From contig JAHRBC010000001.1 of the NCBI GenBank assembly GCA_022702545.1, positions 4,216,001 to 4,280,000 of the forward strand: DNA of 64,000 nucleotides. Direction: 5' to 3'. Positions 1 through 11,923 of this stretch are shown here, piece after piece (the first letter of the stretch is position 1; each line of letters opens with the position of its first letter). This DNA is from Phycomyces nitens (taxonomy: Eukaryota; Mucoromycota; Mucoromycetes; Mucorales; Phycomycetaceae). The notes below the pieces were generated by a model. The model made no database searches and had not been told where the DNA came from. It saw only the letters and a program-made list of their open reading frames with translations. The translations under genes were made by a program, and so were the position numbers.

Positions 1-271
1 AATTGGATACGCACTTGTGAAACTGGGTACACGATCTAGTCTTTCATATCTTCTGTCTTTCACGAATGACCAAAACAATTTCTAATGATCGTGCAAGGGC
101 ACTAGTCTGAAATTCAAAATGATATTCAAAAGAATAGATGCAAGATCAGATAAAACCAAACTAATAGGGTTACCTGTTTTAGGAGGATCAGATAACTTGC
201 AGGCGATTATCAATCTTGATTTAAAATAATATTTGATCTGTCTCTTTCTCTCTTTTATCCACATTCTAAAA
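1..271. other. Upstream region of the MFS gene, no gene seen
   Basis: No coding exon could be supported here. The last 40 bases before the start codon at 272 are pyrimidine-rich (CTCTTTCTCTCTTTT), a common feature of fungal 5' leaders. Confidence 0.5.
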
Positions 272-2093
272 ATGGGAAATAATTCGCTGGCAACAGACAA
301 TTACGAAACCAGGAATTCAGAACTCTACCCTGAGATGGATACCAAAGAGCACGTCGATAGCCCCCTAGAACACAATGATAACGACAAAGATGAAGGAACC
401 AATAATTCTGCTGGAGATACAGCGTTTGCGAATGCTCCATGGCAGTACAAGCTTATTGCTCTTTCTACAGCGCTTCTTTTGCCAGGTATGTTTGCCAACA
501 ACGTTTTTATTCAAGCGTGTGTCATTTAAGAAACTTTCCACTCCTAGTTGGCTCTCATTTTTCGGGAAGTGCGTTGAGCGCGATGAAGACGTCAATCAAG
601 ACTGTAAGTATAGGGGCCCACTTGAACAAAGAGTGCTAACCAGCCTATTCAATATAGCAACTGAACATTGACAATACACGTTATGGTGTTCTTTCCTCGT
701 CTGTATCTATCATCAATACGGTCTTTCCAATAGTCGGTGGTATGTTTATGGACATTTTTGGTTCCGTGTGGGGTACATTGGCCGTCAATTTGCTGGTCAT
801 TCTCGGAAGTTTGTTGACAGCAATTGCTGCAAAATACACTTCATTCCCGCTTATGGTTGTTGGACGCGTTGTGTTTGGAATCGGAAGTGGCCTGATAGTG
901 ACCATGCAGGAATCGCTCTTGTCCAAATGGTTTAGAACCCAAAATCTTGCGCTTGCTATTGGTCTTCAACTCTCCATCAGTCGCCTAGCAACCTTCTTGG
1001 GAACACTGGTGGCAAACCCTATCGTCGAGGCCACTGGAGACTGGGTTTGGGCATTCTGGCTCTCGTTTATCATCTGCTGCTTCTCTATAATGATGAATCT
1101 AGTCTATGCCCTGATTGTCAGGCACTTGAACGGACAGGTTATCAGCAAATCTGATGTGAAAAAGCTTAAAGCCAAAAAGACCTTCAAGTGGCGCTCAGTC
1201 CTCAAATTCCCCGTCTATTATTGGCACATTGTTCTCATTGAATTCGTGTTTGCTGCCGTGTGGTCCTCTTTTCAGACTATCAGTACCGAGTTTGTCTCCA
1301 AGCATTTTGGAACGACCAATGTCCTGGCCGGCTATAATGCCAGTGCCTCTCAGGTGGTTCCTATTGTTGCTACACCACTTTTGGGCATCATCATGGACTT
1401 GTTTGGTTTACGTATTTCCATTTGTAAGTGTATTGTTTTTAAAAATAATAATGTTTCACTGACTAGCGGATATTTTCTCTAGTGCTGGTGTCTGCCATCT
1501 TTTTGATTCTGAGCTGCGCTATCCTGGGATGGACCTTTGTCAACGCCGCAGTTGGCATGGTGTTTTATAGTGTCTCGCTGGCGTTTGGTCCTATCGCAAT
1601 GATCACCTCAATTGGTATGATTTTGCCTTCCGATTATATTGGAACCGGCCTTGGCATCTACAAGAGCTCCAACAATATTGGTACCACAATCCTCGACATC
1701 ATTGTTGGTGTTGTTCAGGATAACACCGCAAACCAAGCATATACTAGTAGGTTATTAGCTGGCTGTCAAGACGTCTTAACCTAATGTTGCCTAGGTGTCA
1801 TGATCGTCTTTCTTGTCCTATCCTCGGTGGGATTCTGTCTTATTGGCCTCTTGTGGATCACCCAAAGAATTTACCTCAACAATATCCTAGAGATCAATGG
1901 AAAGAAGCGTACGGCAATGATGAAGGAGACCAATGACAAGGAGATTGGGTTCATAAAGCAGGGCATGGACTCGTATACAGACACGCCTATTGTGAAGATG
2001 AACTATGTATACTGTGCGCTTTTCATCGTCTGTTTTCTGGTAGCCTGGGTACTCTTTTTTGTGTTTGCTGCGGGTGGGCGTGTCTCTGCTTAA
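272..2093 (+). CDS. MFSD1-like major facilitator superfamily transporter
   Basis: Five exons: 272-485, 548-603, 658-1423, 1483-1746, 1795-2093, joining in frame to 532 aa. Introns are GT..AG and 48-62 nt long. The acidic, polar N-terminal tail (about 65 residues) is followed by roughly twelve hydrophobic segments. The loop after the second helix and the GRVVFGIGSG segment match the MFS signature as found in the MFSD1 branch; the sequence NIDNTRYGVLSSSVSIINT is typical of that branch. Animal MFSD1 is a lysosomal dipeptide exporter, so a vacuolar or endosomal small-solute carrier is inferred, but the substrate cannot be read from sequence. The start at 272 is preferred over an in-frame non-ATG start at 233. 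An AATAAA lies at 2134-2139, 41 nt after the stop. The gene converges on the next one. Confidence 0.88.
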
Positions 2094-2700
2094 TCGTAGA
2101 TCCGAATTTAATATTTCAATTTTCAAGAATACCAATAAATTACTATTACTATTACTATTAATCTAGCAAAATACGTGCTATAAAACATTCACTGATCTTC
2201 GACTCTATCTTTGAAATAAACTGCACTAAGCAACGTGCCTTTCTACTTTATCTACAGAAATTACGTACAAAACCTGCTAAGCAATATTAATGACAAGGAT
2301 ATGAAAGCTTATTTGGCATTTCAGATACAGTTTCTCTTCAAAAGCATGGGTTACACAAGTGAGCAAATGTCTTCATATAACTATAAATTTGGTCGATTTG
2401 AAATTCTTTAGTCAGCAAGCTGATTTGTAAGTGTGACAGTAGTAGATGTGTTTTGGTCTACAAGAAATACTGGCCGATTTTCTTTGTTATACAGACATAA
2501 AGATGAGTAATAATAAGAGTAGAAATCAAAACATCTAAGTATATTATGCATTGTGGTATATGTATAGAATGCAATGAATGCAAAATGGGATAGGAAAATG
2601 TGGACTAGGGGAGGGGTTGTTTGCTAAAACTTGTAGCAAATCAAAAAAAAAGTAGTAGTAGTAGTATCCAGAATGACACTTATTTCTTGTCGAATGGCAC
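2094..2700. other. Convergent 3' intergenic region
   Basis: This A+T-rich stretch separates the 3' ends of the MFS gene (+) and the SH3/RA gene (-). It holds a poly(A)-signal-like AATAAA at 2134-2139, short TTACTA repeats near 2141-2160 and a TAG trinucleotide run near 2650. No gene is seen. Confidence 0.5.
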
Positions 2701-5233
2701 TTAGAATGCATGGGCTGCAATGATACGTTGGAGTTCCTACATAAAAGAGTTATTAGTCACATTTTTATATAACAATAAGATTATTATTTTTTGCCATTAT
2801 TAGGTCTGTAACCCCACCTTTTCAAGATCATCCAGACTAGACAAACTGGTTGGCTGGTTCTTATTAGTATCAAACACATCAGCGCTTGGCAGAGATGCAA
2901 GGGTTGGTCCATTGATCGGGTTATTGCCGCCTCTCTCCTTTTCCAACATTGCAGCCTGGTGCAACAGATTTCTTGTTCTCTGTACCTCACTATCCTGGAC
3001 TCTAGATCCCTCACTCATTCCAGAAGCTCCCTCGCTCTTTAATGGCTTTCTCTGTCTTTCAGCTTCCATTGAAAGCAAGGCAGCATCTAGCCGCTTCAAG
3101 ACGCTTTCTGTGCTGGAATCCAACATGGAGCCTGCGACCAGGGAACGATTTGTTGGCACTATATCACGATATTAATGATTGTAAATGGCTGATGAACAAT
3201 TAACCTTACATGAAAGCGGCGAAGAACTGATATCCTGGTTGGTGGCTGGACGCACTTGGTTGATTTGGCGTGAGGAGCCAGCATTTTCCTTTACCTTGCG
3301 CAGAACAAATCGTTTTTCAACAGTTCCCTTTGGTATGAGCTTTGGATCTATCAATATGTCCGATAATCTACTTGAAGATCGAAGTGATTTCTCTGTAATA
3401 CCAACCGCCATTAATTTGAATTTGACAAAACGAGAATCACTTTTGTTAATTACCATTCTCATTGATCGATAGTGTCATACGGTATCTGTCCGGGGCCTCG
3501 TTCTTTTTTGGGCCAGTGTCTCTGTCACCGTGAACGATGTGGAACTTGTCAAGCGCAATAAGCGTCAGGTCTGCAATAGTGATGCTGGCGGAGATGGCCA
3601 CCAGTTTGTCAATGCGCTCGCTTCGTGAGACGGTCTTGGGCGGCTTTGGTGCCGCCTTTAGTCGCAGGGACTTTGTGGAGAATGGCGAACGTAGGCTGGT
3701 GTCCTTCTTTTCGTCAATTGGGATATTAGCGTAATAAGATATTTTGACATAGACCAATCCATCACGCTCATTGATACGCTTGATACGCTTGTGCAAATAG
3801 AATCTGATCACAGAGTCCTCTCCAAACCGAGCCTTTGCTCTCTGGCGTGCCTTTGAGACACCTACCCGGGTGACTTCGACGGTTGAGAGATGTTGAGAAA
3901 GTTGTTTGATATGGGTCAAGGAGGGCATGGGTGTCGTGAGATGAGTGGTCAAGGACTTGAAGATGGCCAGTGGTTTATCCAATGGGGCCAGGGTTATTTC
4001 GTCTAACAAACCAGATGGACACAACAAGTGTCAATAGCCAATAACCAATAATCAATACCAATCCTATCCACACCCTTTGGAGTTGGGCTTACCTCCGTCC
4101 ATGGCTTTTACGGTTAGATAGTACTCTATTCCACTTGCAGCCTTGCCCTCGATTTGAGTGATATGGAATCTCTCCATAGCCTTCTTTAACAATTGGTCTG
4201 CATTCGTGTGCTCGTCCACAAGAACAGTGTTGAATGTTGCGCTAACATTGATATTTCCTGCAAATACACGAAGGACAGTAAGCTGGGTGTTTGAACGATT
4301 TGCAGAAAATACGAGGGGGGCAGGTTCGTGAGCGGAGCCTTCTGAGGAGACTGTCGATTCAATCGACACATTGGATCCCAAACTAGAATCATCGCCATGA
4401 TTAGGCACAGTCAAGCCTCCGGCGGTTGGGTGTCTTGCCGACAAGTCTGGCTTGTCTTTCTTGCCGCGAGAGAATAGGCGTCTGAGAGTTCCTGCTGCTC
4501 CTTGCCACTCGTCGCCTTGTGGTGGACTTGATGGAGATAAAGGTTGACCAGAAGGAGACAGCTTTTGATTATCAGGAGAGATTTGCTCAGGAGCCTGCTC
4601 TGATGATTCTGCAGCCTGCTGTCGTTGCTGCTGCTGATGTTGCTGCTGCTGTTGTGCTTGGTGTTGTACTTGCTGCTGTACCTGCTGTTGAGAAAGCAGT
4701 TGCTGTTGTGGTGTGACCGAAGGATATTGTGGAGTGTTTTGAAGCTTTGCAACACTGGGAGCAATGGCAGAGGGTGAGATGGGTTCCTGCTGAGCATGCG
4801 GGGAATTGGTGGAATTCTCAGCCTCTTCTACATCGCTATCCAATTCCTCTTCCCAGTCTTCGAATTCTTCGTGTTCGTCTTCTTCATTTTCGGTGGTAAA
4901 GATGATTTGTGAACGACAGAACATTGCCTTTGAGAGAGTTACTTGTTTGTTGGATTTTTTGGGTTTAAAGTTCTTATTTTCGATAAAGTGCATGGCTTGC
5001 TGGGGAGATGTGACCTAGAGTTATAGATGTTAATGCTTTGCTCTAAATATACATGTGCAAATCATGGGCCTGTTCACAACACAAATTACTTGCCTCTACA
5101 TTTCTATGCTTGTTTAAACGCGCCAAACGCTCAAATGGAGTCTGCAAGAGGCCAAGATGTTAATAGGTTCCAATATTGCTACTGTTATATCAACCAACAA
5201 AAAAATTGCATGATAAAAAAAATATACATGTAT

Positions 5234-5266
<33 letters not shown>

Positions 5267-5960
5267 CAGACACATTTCGCACATGAAGAAATCAAATCCT
5301 TTTTTTTCCTCCACCAAAAAAACAATATAAGCTATTGCGAAAAATTTACCTCTATATTCTCGGCAGGAATATAGCCAACCTCTGATGTCTGGAGGGCCTT
5401 GACAAGCCACCAATAAGAATTGGAGTCATCCATCAGGGTCAAGGAATCTCCTTTGACAACGGAGGCTTGACCTTCTACTGTGGCAATAAAGGTACGCAAG
5501 ACATACACGAGATTAAAATCAATATTCTCGTCTGGGATGCTGGGAGATGAGGTGAATGTCGAGCTGTCTTCTTCATCGTCATCGTCATTCTCTTCTTCCT
5601 CTTCGGATTCATTTTCTTCTTCCTCTTCTTCTTCTTCCTCTTCGTCCTCTTCCTCTTCCTCTTCTTCATATAGTGTACTGACCGGACGAGGTTTTGATAC
5701 GGTTGCTGGGGAGCCGTTTTCTTCGCTTATGGGAGTAGTGCCTGGTGATGGTTGCCAATGAGGGCGGGAACCATGAAAGCGCTCGAGCTGGGTGTTGATG
5801 AGTAAGTTTCTTGACATTGAGTTTCTAGGTGTGGCTAAGAGTAAACAATACACATGTTTTTGTTTTGTTTTTTTTTTCGTTAGACTTTATGATCAATGTT
5901 GCTGTAGAGGAGAAGTGGGATGTTTTAGGCAAGAAAACACTACCTTTTTGATAGTCTCAT
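2701..5960 (-). CDS. SH3 and Ras-association domain cell-polarity protein, Bud14/Tea4-like
   Basis: Exons (minus strand): 5960-5944, 5824-5350, 5141-5094, 5014-4093, 4002-3481, 3392-3210, 3158-2818, 2736-2701, in frame to 847 aa. A nearly pure Glu/Asp tract spans about residues 59-92. An SH3 domain (about 112-163) carries DDSNSYWWLV and GYIPAENIE. It is followed by ERLARLNKHRN, a conserved block after the SH3 in fungal Bud14/Tea4-type polarity proteins. A Gln-rich stretch (about 281-314) precedes a Ras-association-like domain (about 420-515). The family recruits protein phosphatase 1 and controls formins at growth sites; a hyphal-tip role is inferred. The 17-nt first exon is less certain. The donor after 5094 is GAG/GCAAGT, a GC-AG intron; a weaker GT donor nine bases earlier would also keep frame. 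The ORF break near 3460-3480 is explained by an 88-nt GT..AG intron. Confidence 0.82.
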
Positions 5961-7031
5961 AAATAATGAAAAGCTTGGATAATATTGGATGTGCAAAAGA
6001 AGATAGGAGTCTAATCGTGGTAGTAAAGAATATATAAATTATTAAAAAAAAATATATATATATAAAAAAAAAGGAGAAATCTATAGACTGTAATCAATCC
6101 CAAAATATATACATATATGTATTTATGTATTTATGTATGTATGTATTTATGTATGTCTCTCTGTATTTGTGTGTTTATGTATGTATCTATGTTGCGTATC
6201 TATAGGTGTGTGTATATCTCCATGCGTATATAAATGTATTATAAGATCAAGATCAAGAGTAATGGAAAATAGTATATACTTTGGCAACCAGCAGTAGAAT
6301 AAGTTAAAGAGAGATCGTTCTCATTATTGGTATTTGAATCCAAAACGTCCAAGGTCGGAAAATGGGCAGGAGCACAAGTAAAACGAAACACGTTTTTTTG
6401 AAGTGGCGTGGACGGACCCAGATTCTGTGCTACTGGCTATGAATTTAGTGTTCATTTGTATATAGAAATGTTCTCTTATCCACACACACACACTCTCTCT
6501 CTCTGTGTGTGTATATATATACGTGTGTGTATACAATCTGCTTCCATTAATAGTAATAGGAGTAAGCCAAAAGACCAATTAAAAATATATATAAAAGAAG
6601 AAGAAAAAGACTTGATCTATTCACTATTACCACCACAATTGCCTTTGACCAAGAGAAAATCAAGCCATCTGTAGCCCACCAGATTAAAAGAGAGAAAGCG
6701 AAAACAACAACAAAAAAAACCATCAGTTACAAATCAATAAAGACCATTAATACTAACGAGGCTTGGTGACAATCTACTACGTTTCCTTTTCTAGAAGATT
6801 TGAAATAGTGCCCTCCGTCCAACACAGTGTCACGCTGTACGAGATTGCAGCACTTTGGTTGCCATGGAAACATCAAGAATTCAACTTTTCTATTTATTTA
6901 TTTAAATTGCCGCAAATCGATGACGTATATATCCAACCTGACAAAAAAGTCAACTTTCAATTTTATCCCAAATTAAAGCAACCAACAAAAAGAAAAAAGG
7001 AAAAAAAAAACGGCAAAGCAGATTAAACATC
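5961..7031. promoter_or_regulatory. Divergent promoter region with microsatellites
   Basis: Shared upstream region of the SH3/RA gene (-) and PRP6 (+). It contains a degenerate (TATG/TATT)n microsatellite at about 6112-6240 and CA/TG-rich tracts near 6481-6535. No coding exon was supported. Confidence 0.4.
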
Positions 7032-9976
7032 ATGTTTGGAGCCATTAAAGATTTTGTTGGAAAGCCAGCACCACCCAACTATGTTGCTGGTTTGGGACGT
7101 GGTGCGACTGGGTTCACCACGCGATCTGATATTGGTCCTGCCAGAGAAACAGGTGACATTGGATCGTAATGTGTCTTCTACCTTTTTTATTATTATTATT
7201 TGAAATACATGTCATGAAACGTCAATAGATTAACAATCGTCCAATAGTGATGTCAAACGTGCACCTGGAAAAGAAGGAGAGGACGAGGATGACGAACGGT
7301 TCCAGGATCCAGACAACGAAGTCGGTTTATTCTCAACTGCCCCATACGAAGAAGATGACGAGGAAGCCGACAAAGTGTGGGAAATGATCGACGACAAGAT
7401 GGACGAAAGACGAAAGGTACGCAGAGAAGCAAGAGAGCGTGAAGAATTGGCTCGCTATCGTCTGGAACGACCCAAGATTTCGCAGCAGTTTGCTGATCTC
7501 AAACGCCAACTGACGACGATCAATGAGGCAGAATGGGCTGCGATTCCCGAAGTAGGTGATCTGGTTGGAAAGAACAGACGTCGCAACAAGATGCCAGAAC
7601 GCTTCACACCTTTACCAGATACCATTCTTGCTGCAGCACGAGACAGAACACAGTATGAGACAACTCTCGATGAAGCACAGCAAAAGTTGGGGGGCATTGC
7701 TTCTAGCACTCTAGACAATGAAATGATGACCAACTTTAAGGAAATTGGTCAGGCAAGAGACAAGGTGCTTGGGTTAAAGTTGGATCAAGTGTCGGATTCG
7801 GTATCTGGCCAGACCACGATTGATCCAAAGGGCTACCTCACCGATCTTAATAGTGTGGTAGTGAAATCAACTACTGAGATTGGAGATATCAAAAAGGCAC
7901 GCCTCTTGCTCAATTCTGTAATTACCACCAATCCTATGCATGCGCCTGGTTGGATTGCTGCTGCGCGTGTAGAAGAGGTGGCTGGAAGAGCTGTTCAGGC
8001 CAGAAGTGTGATTGCAAGGGGTTGTGAACAATGTCCAAAGAATGAGGACGTCTGGTTAGAAGCAGCCCGTTTAAATGCAAGTGTCTCTTTTACACATATA
8101 AATTTAACCTGGATAATAACCCTGTTTTATTCATTGTTTAGACTACAGAAAACGCAAAGATCATCTTGGCCAATGCTGTCCGTCATCTTCCTCAGTCCGT
8201 CAAGATTTGGTTAAAGGCCGTCGATCTGGAGACTGACCAAAAGGCTCAAAAGAGAGTCTTGCGCCGTGCTCTTGAATTCATCCCGAATTCGGTAAAGTTG
8301 TGGCGTGCGGCAGTCAACATGGAAGAAAACCCGGATGATGCAAAGGTTCTCTTGTCGCGTGCTGTTGAACTGGTACCGATGAGTGTGGATTTGTGGCTAG
8401 CATTGGCTCGACTAGAGTCTTATGCTAATGCCAAAAAAGTCCTCAATGTGGCTCGAACGACTATTCCTACTAGTCATGAGATTTGGATTGCTGCTGCCCG
8501 CCTAGAAGAAGAACGTGGCAACCCAGAAATTATCGAGCGGATCATCACACGTGCTGTCTATACATTATCACAAGCCGGATCAGTCTTGGATCGTGATCAG
8601 TGGTTAAAGGAAGCAGAGGCCTGTGAAAAGAATGGATCGGTATTGACATGTCAGTCTATTGTCAGGGCAACGGTTGGTCTGGGAATCGAAGATGAAGATC
8701 GCAAGTCAACCTGGATGGAAGACGCCGAGTCCTGTATGGCCCATGGCTCCATTGAAACTGCACGGGCCATTTATGCATATGCCCTCAAGGTATTCCCTGG
8801 AAAAAAGTCAATCTGGAGACAGGCTGCCTTTTTGGAAAAGAGTCATGGAACACCAGAAAGTCTGGAAGAGCTTCTCCAAAGAGCTGTTCGTTACTGTCCT
8901 CAGGCAGAGGTACTTTGGTTGATGGGTGCCAAAGAGAAATGGTTGGCTGGTGACATTCAGGGAGCACGTAATATTCTTGAAGAGGCCTTCCGTGCCAACC
9001 CCAACAGTGAACAGATTTGGCTGGCTGCTGTCAAGGTCGAGAGTGAAAGTCAGGAATACAAAAACGCACGAAAGCTGTTGGAGATGGCAAGAAGTCAGTC
9101 AGGCACAGAGCGTGTCTGGATGAAGTCTGCTATGCTCGAACGCCAGATGAAGAACTTTGACGAGTGCTTGGCACTAATTGACGAAGGTCTTAAGAAATAC
9201 CCAACGTTTGATAAGTTTTGGATGATCAAGGGCCAAGTAGAGGACACGGCACTTGGACAACCTGCCAAGGCAAGAGAGACATACAACAAGGCTGTAAAGA
9301 GCTGTCCAAAAAGTATCACTCTATGGGTGCTTTTGGCTCAATTGGAAGAAAAGATGGGCATGGTTACAAAGGCTCGCGCGACTCTTGAGAAGGCCAGGTA
9401 CATTAACCCAAAAACATCCGAACTATGGGTCCAGGCTATCAGAATCGAAACCCGCGCCAATAATACGGTCGCTGCGAAGGCAATGGCTGCAAAGGCACTT
9501 CAGGAATGTCCTACATCTGGTGCTCTCTGGACAGAGGTTATATTCTTGGAGGCACGGCCGCAAAGAAAGGCTCGAAGCGTTGATGGACTCAAGAAGTGTG
9601 AGCACGATCCTATCATTGTCACAACCGTAGCACGTCTCTTTTGGACCGAGCGAAAGATTGAGAAGGCACGAAACTGGTTCCAAAAGGCAGTTCAGATCGA
9701 TCCTGATCAGGGAGATTCATTTGCTTGGTGGTATAACTTTGAGCTTCAACATGGCACAGAGGTAAACTATAAGAGATTATTTTGTATATAGTTATTTAAC
9801 AATCTGCCTTTTTTTTATATTAGGAACATCGGAATATCGTTGTAAAGAGATGTGTGGCAGCCGAACCCCATCACGGTGAGCACTGGCAAGCAGTAGCAAA
9901 GGATGTGGCAAATATTGGTAAAAAAGTAGAGGAAATATTGAAACTCTGTGCAGCAAGACTTGATCAATTGAAATAA
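7032..9976 (+). CDS. PRP6: Pre-mRNA-processing factor 6 (U4/U6.U5 tri-snRNP protein)
   Basis: Four exons: 7032-7165, 7248-8076, 8142-9761, 9824-9976, giving 911 aa, close to human PRPF6. The N-terminus has the PRP1 domain ([38 protein letters not shown]). From about residue 230 onward it consists of HAT/TPR-type helical repeats, with family-diagnostic segments [37 protein letters not shown] and ALQECPTSG. The protein bridges U5 and U4/U6 snRNPs in the nucleus and is needed for tri-snRNP assembly. The second intron is best read as GC-AG (AAT/GCAAGT ... TTTAG), because that gives RLN/TTENAK, the same length as human RLQPGDTAK. The GT alternative (donor at 8081, acceptor ending 8148) keeps frame but shortens the protein by one residue. 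An AATAAA overlaps the stop codon and another lies at 10011. Confidence 0.96.
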
Positions 9977-10567
9977 AGAATTAATAACGACTAAAAATGA
10001 TAATAATATTAATAAAAAAAATGATAATATATAAAAAAAAGAGTACAGTGCCTAATAATGTATTTGGTATTGAATATTTTGAATCATTGGGTTTAACGAG
10101 TAAAAGGCAATGATTACAGGCTGCTGGTAAAGGAGAGGGCAAAAAAGGAGGTGTAATCCTATAACCTTGAGTAGGTCTATAGCCAACAATGGCTTCATTC
10201 TCAAGGGAAACAAAGATGATTATGGCCATTACTAGGCAGCTAGATAGTGCCTTGAATTAACGACCCTGTTATTGTACCTTTATATTGAAGGGATATATAT
10301 ATTATCTTATTTTTCTCTGTCTGGCAAATAAAATGCATTGGTCATGTAATAAAATAAATGCCGTGAAAAGAGGAGAATATATTAAGGCAAGAAATAATAA
10401 AATAAAAAGGATAGGAATGCTTTATGATTGATGACCAAGGGATAATTAGACCGCCTTGACCTTCTGTTTATAGAAATTCAGGGACATTGCAATAGTGATT
10501 CTGACATTCTTCCCGAACTAATAGAAAGAAAAAAAGGCTAAATTTTGTAGAATGCCAAGTAAGTATG

Positions 10568-10604
<37 letters not shown>

Positions 10605-10675
10605 CTGTTTAAAAAAGAGGACATGTATCTATACAGACCCATGCCTTGTTCTTCTTTCGCATCTTTGAAAACACC
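9977..10675. other. Intergenic region
   Basis: A+T-rich DNA without a supported gene. It contains AATAAA at 10011-10016, downstream of PRP6, and an (AT)n run at 10570-10602 about 75 nt before the next start codon. Confidence 0.5.
10570..10602. repeat. (AT)n dinucleotide microsatellite
   Basis: Uninterrupted AT dinucleotides for about 33 bases, directly readable. Confidence 0.95.
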
Positions 10676-11377
10676 ATGAGCGTCTACACCAGCTCTTTTC
10701 TTCACAGTCTCATCTTTTGGACTCGAGCATCTGTACTTTTTATATCAATCTTTGTCATCTTGATCACCCTTGGACTCTATAGCTCACTATCGATTCCCAT
10801 ATTCTCTGTCCTTGGAAATGAAAACACGTTAATGTATGAAGAGTCGGAAAATTCCCATCGAACATGGGCAGTGGAAATGGTCCAGGACAGACGAGTTATC
10901 GCAACCCTTGTAGCCACCCAGGCATCGATATTCTGCCCTCTTTTCCTCTTGCTCGGCCACCATTTTCAACCAATCTCTAATGGTGTCCATGGAGATATAT
11001 GGCGAGCATCAGCCGAACTTGTCTGCCAATTGCTTATGCCATTAGGACTGTCAATGAGTTGGGTGTTTTGTATCTTGTTTGACCGCAAGACATCGCTTGC
11101 TCTGTCAGGTTCAATTGATGGATCTTGGATCTGGCCAGATCTCTGTCTGTCGTACTCGTCGCCCGTTGTCTTTTGGGGATTATCTACCTGTGCAACTACT
11201 CATGCCATACATGCGCTAAAGTACTGCATTATAGCAATATTACTGACTGAGGTTGGCCTGGTTCTCTTTGCAACTTTTACATTTGGATTCACAACCATAT
11301 ATGGATACCAAGAGTCAGAACAGCCGGTTGATGAGAAAAAGAGAGATCTAGTAGGCTACTGTGCCAATTCTGCTTAA
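10676..11377 (+). CDS. Hypothetical four-helix membrane protein
   Basis: Single-exon ORF of 233 aa starting at MSVYTSSF. Four hydrophobic segments are visible at about residues 17-38 (SVLFISIFVILITLGLY), 75-95 (VIATLVATQASIFCPLFLLL), 115-135 (LLMPLGLSMSWVFCILF) and 180-210 (ALKYCIIAILLTEVGLVLF), with a short polar C-terminal tail rich in Glu and Lys. This layout resembles fungal MARVEL-type four-helix proteins, but I see no diagnostic motif, so this is topology only. The ATG at 10676 is chosen over an upstream in-frame TTG. An AATAAA follows the stop by 26 nt (11403-11408), which supports a real transcript end. Confidence 0.6.
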   Translation: MSVYTSSFLHSLIFWTRASVLFISIFVILITLGLYSSLSIPIFSVLGNENTLMYEESENSHRTWAVEMVQDRRVIATLVATQASIFCPLFLLLGHHFQPISNGVHGDIWRASAELVCQLLMPLGLSMSWVFCILFDRKTSLALSGSIDGSWIWPDLCLSYSSPVVFWGLSTCATTHAIHALKYCIIAILLTEVGLVLFATFTFGFTTIYGYQESEQPVDEKKRDLVGYCANSA

Positions 11378-11923
11378 TTCACAAACACTCTTGGCTGATA
11401 TTAATAAAATGTACATATCAATTCATATATGCTCATATGCATGAAATTTACAAAAAACAATAGGCACAGGTAGATGGGTTGGAAATCCATGATCATAACA
11501 AGAGCCATTTGGCAATAATTGATTTTATGGCTTGCAATTGATATCATTAGCCAATATATTGCCAAAAGAGCTGCGAGAAATAGTTGGTCATTTGATATTC
11601 TGTGGGTCAATTGGTTTATTGAACAAGCAATTGGAGAGAACGGGTTCGTTAAAGGCATGATTTACGTTTGGTCTGTGAGCAGCCCAAGGATTCCTTTTTT
11701 CTCTCTAACATTGCAAACTTGATTGAAATACAAAGGATATATTGAATATCTGTGCCCCAATAAACAGGTTTTTTTTTAATTTGTATAAACATGGGTCAAC
11801 ATAAAGTGGTTTAGACGGCGCGTATATTTATATATATATACATTATACAAATATCAACTTGTTATTGTTTTTTTCCTTCAGTCGCCAACGCACTTTTGGT
11901 CTTGCTGTTTTGTCCCTGGTCAC
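11378..11923. other. Convergent intergenic region
   Basis: Lies between the 3' ends of the four-helix protein (+) and the peroxiredoxin (-). Only AATAAA at 11403-11408 and low-complexity TA tracts near 11825-11845 are noticeable. Confidence 0.45.

Noticed and set aside
3440..3485. Apparent frameshift in the Bud14-like gene between two minus-strand ORFs
   Set aside because: A canonical 88-nt intron (GTATGA ... ATTACAG, 3480-3393) joins the two ORFs in the correct phase, so no frameshift is needed.
10646..10675. Upstream in-frame TTG start for the four-helix protein
   Set aside because: Nuclear genes of fungi start with ATG; the ATG at 10676 gives a natural N-terminus.
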